Below, in pieces: positions 55,362 through 64,000 of a stretch of 64,000 nt of DNA; within the stretch, counting starts at the first letter, position 1, and each line of letters begins with the position of its first letter. A program made the position numbers and the translations under genes. Origin of the DNA: Paralvinella palmiformis (Eukaryota; Annelida; Polychaeta; Terebellida; Alvinellidae). The stretch lies in contig JAODUP010000165.1 of assembly GCA_025642065.1 (NCBI GenBank), forward strand, positions 707,501 to 771,500, in the 5' to 3' direction. The notes under the pieces are model-generated. The model saw only the letters and a list, made by a program, of their open reading frames with translations. It had not been told where the DNA came from and ran no database searches.

Positions 55362-56580
55362 GGTTTTAGGGTACATATAAAGAGGCAACAGGCACAGAGC
55401 ATCAACATATCTAAACATCTTTCGAGACCTACCTCGATAAATCTAAATGCAAATACAACTATACATACATTAATCTAAAAATAAAATGTTCCATACCTCC
55501 ACATATTGATAGATGTGTGCGTATACCTAAGCATGTGTCTGGTCTACTCATCAGCCTGTGGGAACCAGCTAATTCACTTTTCGTTCGCGACAAATATGTC
55601 ACGCCCACAGGAAAGCGGCTACATGCAGGCTACGTACAAAAAGCGGAAGCACATAAAAAACATACCATTTGATACCACAGCTCGCAACAAACAACACGTG
55701 CGTGTGGTTCAATGGTGACTTGCTACATACATATCATAAACTATTTTGACACCAAAGTTTACATTCAACAGTAATTTTCTGTGGTCCAAAAGAAGCCTGT
55801 ATATAAAACATTTCGACACCTCAGATGCTGACCTCAACTTTATTCTGGGTTCGAATAACTGAATAAATCCTACCTATATAAACCATGTATCAATACACGT
55901 CCGACTGGTCTGGCGTCGAAGTTCTTCTCTAACCTAAGTGAAAATCTAAGCCTTATATATACCCTAAGCATGTTAACAAACATTACAGTTTGTTCATAAA
56001 AAGAGAATGTACGCTAACTCAGTGTGGACTCACTGAAGCGATTTAGCTAAAATAAAAACAAAGTAGCAATACTGCACAATGGATTATTACTGGACTAGAA
56101 CGAAATATCGTCTCAAACCTGAGTAAATACTATGATTTACTTGAACCTAACAGCTAACCCTCATACGTTTCCGTTCATAACTAGGGAACGTTCATTCACG
56201 CTTAATTTAGCGTCCCTAAGTATATGCAGTTAGGTGTGGTGGGATCTAAATTAAAGCGCCTATCCACTTGATCTATTTGACACATGGTCGAGAACAGCGG
56301 ATTTCAGGCAGATCTCCGATACTGCGAATGACACGTCGGGATTATAATAGCTATACGTTTAACAACATTTGTTTTATGTTACATATTATAAAGGCGTGGG
56401 CTCAGGTTTTTGTGATGTTTATAATTCTTACAGAATTATGACCAAACGACTACTACCTAAATTTTATATATTAGTACATATATAACGCAGCTATAACTGA
56501 AAGTAAAGCATATATATATATCAGTACATATAGTATCTATTATGATAATAATTCTAATACCTCCGACAAAAGCAGAAATA
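55362..56580 (-). repeat. Unit C, copy 3
   Basis: Longest copy. It extends past the end of copy 2 (GGCGTGGGCTCAGG, TTCTTACAGAATTATGACCA) and joins the Penelope 3' end at 56570. Confidence 0.8.
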
Positions 56581-56650
56581 TTAGTATTTTCACTCAGCCC
56601 AAAATAGCACGACTAGTTTCGGTTATAAGAGACCTTTATCAAGTGCATTT
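56581..56650 (-). mobile_element. Penelope 3' end fragment with hammerhead-like motif
   Basis: The minus strand carries the motif of 31098-31137 at 56646-56607 with one base change, followed by TATTTTGGGCTGAGTG and GTCGGAGGTAT. The coding part is absent because homology stops near 56650. Confidence 0.75.
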
Positions 56651-58010
56651 GTCTCGCGCGCGTCAGATGTTTACTTCAGTTTATTATTATAGTGTTTCTT
56701 TGCGCAATATTACACAGCATTTTCTGTAATCCCTGGGATACTTTAATTACTTTAACATACAGCGCAATTATTGTGATATTTTATACAAAAGCATAAGCAA
56801 ATAATAATAAATAAATAAAAGTTACTTACATTAGTAAATAAACATTATAAGTTTATATAACATTATTTACCAGTAAAAATGAACTTCTCCATAACTTGGC
56901 ATGGTTGGATAATTTTATCATGGGCATGGCCTGAGACCAGAACGTCATATGTATGCCATCTCATAATATTTCAATATGAAGTAGCAATCTTTTATTTGTG
57001 AATAAATTTATACAATATAATGTACTGATTATTTATTTATAAGAAGGTTTCAAAGCGTAAAGGAGTTATTCGGTGGTCAATACCTTCTTGAATTGGTTCT
57101 AATTACAATTACTTTTATTGGCATTATTAATCAGTCGAGTACTTACATCTTACAAATTATAAATAAAATACATGTTTTGTGGGAAGAAACGTCGTAATAA
57201 GTTTGTGTTTAGAAGGATCATTTTGCACTGGTCACCATAAGGCTAATTAATTATACAATAGAATATGTACGCATGCTCGGTGTTGGCACACAGAGAGTGT
57301 TGTGACGTTACACACATAACCGAGCAAAACCATACCAAAAAGGGCACATATTGATGACGTCAGTATACAACTCTCTCAGGGGGATTCGCCGAGCGAAAAC
57401 TGACATTATTGAATGTTCACGAAGATGGCTTTACGACATTAAGCTATTTGATGGCGATAACTCAAAAATAAAAATTACATGATGAACGGTATCGGTTTTC
57501 TCCTCAACCGTGGCTAGAGGCTTATGTAATCTAGTTACCATAAGAACATTCTCAATACATTATCTATAAACACTCGTGTCGAAGTCACGTTTTCGTCAGG
57601 AGATGTCTGGATCCAAAAATAACCTATCCCAGGAGACCTATCGCTCCGTTTGCGTATTAGACGGTTCCCATTCCCGTCACGACTCACCATTTCCTGGATA
57701 TTTTACGTCATTGTTGACCTTAGAGGCGATTTATTACCTGCCTCATGGATAACTGAAGGCACACCAACTAACTTTATAGATAATATAACTCCCGTGTTAT
57801 AATAAACCCTCTCTATCAACTGCTTGGAATATATTTTGCAATGAGATGTGCATAAAACACAGGTCTTATATAAAGTATAACGTTCAACATCCAGCAAGTA
57901 TTATATCATGTGACCGTCTGATTTAAAAAAAAAACATACTTTCGTTTACTTTTGTTTGCCAATCGCCTACACGAGAATACGGTGTGTGTGTGTGTATGTG
58001 TGTCCTTTAT
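56651..58010. other. No recognised gene
   Basis: AT-rich first half. A TGATGACGTCA box lies near 57353. No repeat match. Confidence 0.4.
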
Positions 58011-58109
58011 TTAAATATACTGCTTTCTATTTAATGGTGTGTGTGGGGGGGGGGGCGCGCTCGTGTATGTTGAATGCCAGAGGATATTACCAATGAGGTC
58101 GATCGATTT

Positions 58110-58310
58110 CGTTATGGGATGAGGCGATGTATGATAATATCTAAAGAGGCGAACTAGCAGGAGCAATGTGTAAATATTCCGATATAATTAGAAGGAAGTG
58201 ACGTGTTTTTATTATTTATTAGACAGAGTAATTCAGAGTTAACAATGACACCAGCTCTGTTAGTTGATTTAAACCATAGAGGACCAAGCTGTATGAATCA
58301 TTGCGAGGTT
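58110..58310 (+). repeat. Dispersed repeat F, copy 2
   Basis: See 45320-45520. Same orientation; the GGAAGTGACGTG word is best preserved. A G-run and CGCGC tract precede it (58043-58060). Confidence 0.55.
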
Positions 58311-59506
58311 CTATTTCTATTTAACTTAGAATATATATATATAGCAATGATTTCTTAAATATTTCAATTTGACAGTACCCCGTATGAGTCATAATTTTTC
58401 TGAGCTAAAAGGGTGATATATTGGTAGACATTTTAATGCCAAAATATTAATTATAAATATTATATTATACCACAACGGACTTTATACACACGACACGCAG
58501 ATGACTGGGCTGAGCATTATGAAAAAGTATCCAAAAAGTTTACATGCGGTTTAAATTAAACAATTAACACATAAGACACACTTTTTACGAATCTCATCGT
58601 TTTCTCTGGATCGCCAAGTTTGCATTTAACACGAAGACCCAAGCAGGTCTTTGTTGTGGTACTATTGAGATTGAAGAACAATTAGTTTCCCTCAGTTTTC
58701 AGACGCTGCAAAATGACATTATAACAGTTTGGTCTATTAAGATATATTAGTGTTACCTAAGACCCCCGTATGCCATTCACTGCTAATGGTTCATAAACTA
58801 GGCCGAAAGTAGCCGATTGCGTGTGACACGGTTTGACATATATCCAATAAGTGTCAACATGAAGATCCTGCGTTGATGACGACAGCGGGTCGTCAAGTGA
58901 GATAGAACTTGCAGATAATCTGTTTGAAAATCGACTTCTTCCACCTCAACTTGAACTCAGATTAATGTTGTTGGAAAAAGTGTGTAATCAACTGAAAGCG
59001 ACAGTCTAGACATCAGAATTTGATCGATGGGAAAAGATTAATATTGTTTATCTATCAACATATATTTGGATCTATATTTTTGGTAGACCGAGGTGCCTAT
59101 TTTACCAATGGACAACATAGTAATATATTATTTGAGGACTGTACTATTAGAATCAGGAATGTGTATCAACATCTTGGAATAATAATTAAAACAATATTAA
59201 TATATCGGATGGTTGTCTTCCATTTAATGTTCGCCTTTGAAATGTCTCCTAATTTTTACCTGGGACAAAACATAAATTTATAACACAATCACTTAGGCTA
59301 TGGACTACTTTGTTCTCGGCATTTTGCTTTTAGAATAACTTCCTGTATTATTTAAATACAACTTTCTTTTTATATGCAGTCCTGCCTTCAAATAATATTA
59401 CTTTTTTTTATAATCCATTGTCTCTAATTACAACATGTCTAGAACTCGCCTCGTTCATCTTATTGATGCTGAGGAAATCTTTGATGTTTTGTATTGTTGT
59501 TTGTTT
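58311..59506. other. No recognised gene
   Basis: The 87-codon frame 59020-59283 faintly resembles the post-RT region of a LINE (VYQHLGIII), but not enough to call. Confidence 0.35.
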
Positions 59507-59605
59507 TGTGTGTGTGTGTGTGTGTGTGTGTGCGCGTGCGTGCGTGGTGTGTGTGTGTGTGTGTGTTGGTGTGTTTGTGCGTGTATGTCTATGTGTGTGT
59601 GAGAG
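59507..59605. repeat. (GT)n-(GC)n tract followed by (GA)n
   Basis: GT run with GCGCGTGCGTGCG core, then GAGAGAGAGGGGGG. Confidence 0.94.
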
Positions 59606-60591
59606 AGAGGGGGGGAAACTTCGGTAGTGCAACGTTCCAAAAGATGACATTTCACCTTTCGTAGAATACGAAAAGCTCTGAAGTCCAATTATCAATGTTT
59701 CTGCTATTCAATAAATCCGGACTACACATATATACGTATTGGCCAAAACACGTTGGGCGTATGTCATGTACTGTGACAGCCATAATCCGATATCATCATG
59801 TTATTAATAATAACTTGTTGGTGCATCGACTGAAAAACTCACAAAGTGTCTTAGAGATAAAGTGATGAGTCGCAAGAACAGACGCCTGCGTGATAGACAG
59901 CCAATGAGAACTGTTCTCGGTCAATTACACCCACAGTGTCTCACCTAGAGTCAAACCAAGCTAGAATAATTTATGAGTAGATCTCGAAAGAATGTCACCG
60001 GAGGTAATGTTTATTATTGATAGCGAAATAAATGTAATTAGCTACAGAGATAGGAGATGGGCTATTACACTGTTTGTAATTGGCTGTAATGATTTGGTTG
60101 ATGAAAGCCTGCGATTAAAGGGAGTTAACCCGCACTAACGGATATTGGTTGATCAACCTACATGATAATAGATATTGTTGACGGATAAAAATGATGATGA
60201 GTCATTATCATTTGTAAGTTGTCATCTTAACGCAATAAATGGTGAATCTTCTTGATATTTTAAGACAGACTCAGTTGAGCATTTACTCTGTATCTTGACC
60301 GTGTCTCAATAGAGTACGTTTACTCTCAATGCAACGCACAAGTTAAGCAGTTAGTAGTCTTATGGTTGGTTGTACAAGCAAATGTATGACATTTTATAGT
60401 AGTAAGTTAGTACTAAACAATTGTCTGCTGACAAGAGTCCCAGGTAACCAAAAGGTTGTGATGATAAATTAAATATAAGTTAATAACCTAGAATGTTGAC
60501 CTAAAACAACATCGAAAAGGGATGGGCAATATATCGGTGACTATGACATATTTACATATTTATTGTTCATGTTATTTCACACACACAACAG
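59606..60591. other. No recognised gene
   Basis: Would be intron or intergenic DNA upstream of the candidate exon. Nothing identified. Confidence 0.35.
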
Positions 60592-60859
60592 CATGACAAA
60601 CAAATGGTGTTTCACTACTAACAATGGGAACTATGTAATATTACGACGACATACAGTTAATTCATTTAATACCAGATCGCACTCACAAATGAATTGGCAA
60701 AATTACAGCTGGATGTTGTCTTATATGAAGGAGAAACTTAAGCATCTTGAGGAACATCCATACCCACCGAATGAGAGATTGTGTAGGAATTTTTTATCGA
60801 ACTATTATTGGCGTCTCTGCAAACTAATAAATCATCAGAAACCAAGTCATGAATATTGA
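60592..60859 (+). CDS. Candidate terminal coding exon, unknown protein
   Basis: A pyrimidine-rich stretch and CACACACAACAG acceptor (AG at 60590-60591) precede an open frame of 88 codons that ends in TGA at 60857-60859. It reads MTNKWCFTTNNGNYVILRRH, NWQNYSWMLSYMKEKLKHLE, EHPYPPNERLCRNFL and SNYYWRLCKLI. The peptide is rich in Trp, Tyr and basic residues, has a predicted helix (MKEKLKHLEE) and no low complexity, so it looks like real protein. The frame is also open upstream to about 60563, so a start at 60593 is possible but a splice entry is equally likely. No family was recognised and no upstream exon was found. Confidence 0.35.
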
Positions 60860-60878
60860 TGATCTGGTGTTGATAAGA

Positions 60879-61086
60879 TGATGATGATGATGATGATGCT
60901 GATTACGATTGATGTTTTACGGCCACCTTTGTACATATCGTAGGCTAAATGGGCCGAGCGACCTCCGAAGGTAATGAAGGGAAGTCAAAGATAAAACAAC
61001 CTTCAGATATGCCCACGCTGAGATTAGAATACGGGTGGTAATGATCTGTGGTCCAACACGCTACCGTTAGACCACGGAGGCGCCCC
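60879..61086 (-). mobile_element. SINE S1, full length with 16-bp target duplication
   Basis: The plus strand has the (ATG)n tail, GATGTTTTACGGCCACCTTT, CGTAGGCTAAATGGGCCGAG, a B-box complement (GAGATTAGAATAC, decayed) and the head ending AGACCACGGAGGCGCCCC. TCTGGTGTTGATAAGA flanks it perfectly at 60863-60878 and 61087-61102. Confidence 0.92.
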
Positions 61087-61102
61087 TCTGGTGTTGATAA
61101 GA

Positions 61103-62130
61103 AGCCAGAGATTCCTTTGTTTGGTCACATATATTAATTACTTGTTCACCGACGAGTGATCAACTGTGATCTATTACGATATAGGCATCTTACTATCTAG
61201 TACATGCATGTGTTTATTCAACTCCGACTGATTGATTATGAAGTTCGATGCCTCAAACGAGATCTTCTGTCAGAAAAAGTTTGTACTATTGCATTTTTAG
61301 CATTACTCGGATGCCCCTGGAAATGGAAGCCAGAGGCTGTTTTCCCTACCTCCCCCCTTCTGCACACACATAATGGTCGCACACAAGATGACCAAATGAG
61401 AAAGTTCCATAATGTTTTTTTTTTGTATACAAAACCACAGACAATTAACCAAAAATTCAATTTTCTTCCTATGCAGGAACAACAACATACTTTCTAAAAT
61501 CCAAAGTGATATGGCATAATTATATCAATAATTGTTAATGCATTCACAGCAACGGATATATTTATTTAAACATGTATTCTGAATATTAGTAACATGTAAC
61601 ATTATCAGCTGGAGGTATTACCAGTTGCATGCCTTAAGCCTATGAACATTTATAAATACAATAACATCCGGGCACCAAATGTTATCAATAATCTGTTTCA
61701 GAATCAGTCTCTAAACATAATTATATATAAATTATACCGATAAAAGAATGTTTATGTTGTTTATTGTTTAAACAGTTGCATGTATGATGTATCTGTTGGG
61801 ATATATTTTTAACAGGGCGCCATAACAACTGGAAACATTATTTAATGACTACTTGTAAAGAGATAATATTGTCATGCTTATATATTTATATATGTTACAG
61901 ATAATCTGTATTAAATCTCAGTTAGCATAATTCAGGTAATATAGATATTTCCTGATTTTACAGGTTAACTGTAACATATATGCATAGTTAACAAAACATG
62001 CCTATTTTTAAATAAATTGCATTACTTCTACATTAATTACTGTTTTCGTATTTTCCTCAAATGCATGTTTGTGCTTATAATTGCCTAAGATTTTACATGC
62101 GTGATTTTATTCAAGTCTAAACACAGTTAC
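61103..62130. other. No recognised gene
   Basis: Two overlapping open frames on opposite strands (61204-61497 plus; 61460-61236 minus) show no domain. If the exon at 60592 is real, part of this could be 3' UTR. Several AATAAA-type words occur (for example 62010). Confidence 0.35.
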
Positions 62131-62134
62131 TCTA

Positions 62135-62176
<42 letters not shown>

Positions 62177-62211
62177 GTATGCTTGTGTGTGTGTGTATAC
62201 TTGTGTGTGTG

Positions 62212-62262
<51 letters not shown>

Positions 62263-62266
62263 ATAT

Positions 62267-62307
<41 letters not shown>

Positions 62308-62308
62308 A
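62131..62308. repeat. (CT)n-(TG)n-(AT)n-(TG)n compound microsatellite
   Basis: Four dinucleotide arrays in sequence. Confidence 0.96.
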
Positions 62309-63111
62309 TCCTATCGTACAGTAACATTCAATCCAGGCACCGATTGTCTGGACGCAATCAGCGACATTCCCACCATGCCAACCTGGATCAACTAAACTCT
62401 CTCCGACCAGAACACAATAATTTCGCCAACGAACAAATAATTATACAAGACTGCTTTCGTTTCCAGACTTATGGTGGCTGTAACCTAATGTTGTAGTATT
62501 GTACAGTCCTATCGGAGATAACATGTCCTTGATCAATAAAAGTTTGGTAAATTGAAAGAAATATGTGTTTTGAAAGTCCCCTAAAGGAGAAAATCAGAAA
62601 GTAGCATTATGTTATAGTGGCTATAGATGGAAATTTGAATATTTGGATGAGGACTGCTTTGTATTAAGAGGATAAGTAGTTTTTTGAGAGTCGTATAAAG
62701 TACAAAATCACAAAGTAGTATTATATTAAAGAGGCTATATATGGTAACCTTAATATTTTGCAGCCCTTTATGAACCACTCGTCTAACTTCACATTGAACG
62801 TGCTAACTATGTCTAACCCCCCCCCCCCCAAAGTATCTTCTGAACCCTGAAAACGTCCAACTTTCAAGGTTCGAATCCGACAAGTACCTGGGTTTGTGAG
62901 TTGTTTCCTTTTGATATTTTCCCTCCATTCCCAACTCTCCACCCCCCAATCACATGTACTAGATGTAATCAGTGCCGAGGCTAAGTAAACCCATCCACTC
63001 AGTCAAAGGTAAGTCACTAAATTAGTCACCTAGTTTAACAGGACAAACTATCTAAAGAATGGTTAAAATCTTTTACATTGTATGCATTCACCTGTTGCAT
63101 ATTCAGGGACA
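62309..63111. other. No recognised gene
   Basis: Contains duplicated words AAATCA-AAAGTAG-ATTATATTA at 62590 and 62705 (an approximate 115-bp duplication) and a C-run at 62818-62830. Confidence 0.4.
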
Positions 63112-63190
63112 GAACACACACACACAAAATCACACACAGAATCATACACACATACACAATCACACACACATACATACATACATACACAAA
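63112..63190. repeat. (CA)n/(CATA)n microsatellite
   Basis: Interrupted CA and CATA units. Confidence 0.93.
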
Positions 63191-63198
63191 CACCATAC

Positions 63199-63315
63199 GC
63201 CTCCATGGCTATGTGAGAAGGGTGTTTCATCTTTCACTTCGGGTCATTACCTTCGGGTAGCTCGGCCCATTTAGCCTACATTTTGCATAAAAGTGGCCGG
63301 AAAACAGCAACATTT
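63199..63315 (+). mobile_element. SINE S1 with internal deletion
   Basis: The head GCCTCCATGGCTATG joins directly to the body (GAAGGGTGTTTCATCTTTCA, GCTCGGCCCATTTAGCCTAC, AAGTGGCCG-AAAACA). The B-box region is deleted. There is no ATC tail; a (CA)n array follows instead. Confidence 0.8.
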
Positions 63316-63317
63316 AC

Positions 63318-63323
<6 letters not shown>

Positions 63324-63376
<53 letters not shown>
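63324..63376. repeat. (CA)n microsatellite
   Basis: CA run with one AAAC interruption. Confidence 0.97.
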
Positions 63377-64000
63377 TTGAACCTAGGAAGTTTTAATCCT
63401 AACAAGATTTGGCAGATCTCCGACGGCAGCCATATTGTCGTGTACGCAGATACCGACAGACAGTGATCCTGTCTCTGGCCATCTGCTTCCTGATCCTGAT
63501 GACGATATTAAACCGGACACAGAATCAATTAATGTTGGTGTCTCGAGACTTTAATCAAGTATTATGTGGATGTTTTATTCGATGAAGTCAAGATGCTGCT
63601 GTTGGAATCTCAGCGAGACATGTTGTACTTTGTCAATCGAGTACACTTTAAGATCAGTGTCATGACAAGTGATGAGCACAAAATATGGTACCTGTTGATT
63701 ACAACAACTTATCGGATTGGTTGATTTTATGATGGATGAAAAGTTTATTTATGTAACATCAAGTTTCTTTAAATCAAATCCCAGTTGGGTTAATTCCTAA
63801 ATTGCTATGAGCACCTACTGGAGGGTGTGACATTTTAAAATGTCTCGGCAACACAAAACTTTGTCATGGAAAGTTATGAGATATTAATTTAGCTACAAGG
63901 TTTGTGTCGAAACGTGCCTTTTGTAGTGAAAATGCACTCCATGATTACAGTTACAAAGACTAGACTGATTATGGCTTATCCAGACAGAATTAGTTTTAGC
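63377..64000. other. No recognised gene
   Basis: Plain sequence to the window end. Confidence 0.4.

Noticed and set aside
59020..59283. Possible LINE post-RT fragment (VYQHLGIII)
   Set aside because: Only one short motif, with no neighbouring RT blocks in order.
61204..61497. 97-codon plus-strand frame after the candidate terminal exon
   Set aside because: No splice-site support linking it to the exon at 60592, which already ends in a stop. Opposing frames are open on both strands and there is no domain.

Overview
The window looks like AT-rich, repeat-dense intergenic or intronic DNA from an animal, most probably a lophotrochozoan and plausibly a mollusc. Four things point that way: tRNA-derived SINEs with (ATC)n tails, CR1/L2-type LINEs, Penelope-like elements carrying a GIY-YIG endonuclease, and a very heavy load of (AT)n, (CA)n, (GATA)n and trinucleotide arrays. 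No prokaryotic gene organisation is present. No complete host gene was recognised. The species call is inference.

Layout. 1-520 holds a decayed MULE transposase (minus strand). 4260-4990 is a CpG-rich island containing a plausible first coding exon (4694-4775). 5.2-8.8 kb carries a LINE 3' end, a 47-bp minisatellite with a 189-bp higher-order period, and a homogeneous 32-bp minisatellite of about 23 units. 9.8-11.25 kb contains the most unusual object: a 580-bp element with 31-bp terminal inverted repeats, an 8-bp (7/8) target duplication and a THAP-type zinc-finger exon. It is a miniature P-element-like transposon inserted in a dispersed repeat, and a second, unfilled copy of that repeat lies 0.6 kb upstream. 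12.6-17.4 kb has several SINEs.

20.1-22.6 kb and 29.0-33.3 kb are two related blocks, each with a 5'-truncated Penelope-like retroelement (RT C-terminal half plus GIY-YIG endonuclease) beginning at an (AT)n array and followed by a shared retroposon (family B, (CA)n-tailed). The two copies share the same frameshift and the same in-frame stop. The 3' region carries a degenerate hammerhead-ribozyme-like motif and runs into a 1-kb unit (unit C), which recurs in tandem on the minus strand at 54.1-56.6 kb.

36-39 kb is almost entirely microsatellite. 39.6-41.4 kb is a minus-strand CR1/L2-type LINE with a 179-bp MITE inserted. 42.0-42.8 kb is a hAT transposase remnant. 50.8-53.1 kb is a plus-strand LINE of the same class (endonuclease plus RT) broken by (AT)n arrays. 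60.6-61.1 kb holds a plausible terminal coding exon, followed at once by a SINE with a perfect 16-bp target duplication. The last 3 kb is microsatellite plus one more SINE.

Functionally, the recognisable coding sequence is mobile-element derived and almost all of it is broken. LINEs of the CR1/L2 type are the likely source of machinery for the SINEs. Three exon candidates (4.7, 24.7 and 60.6 kb) are the only hints of host genes, and none was identified.
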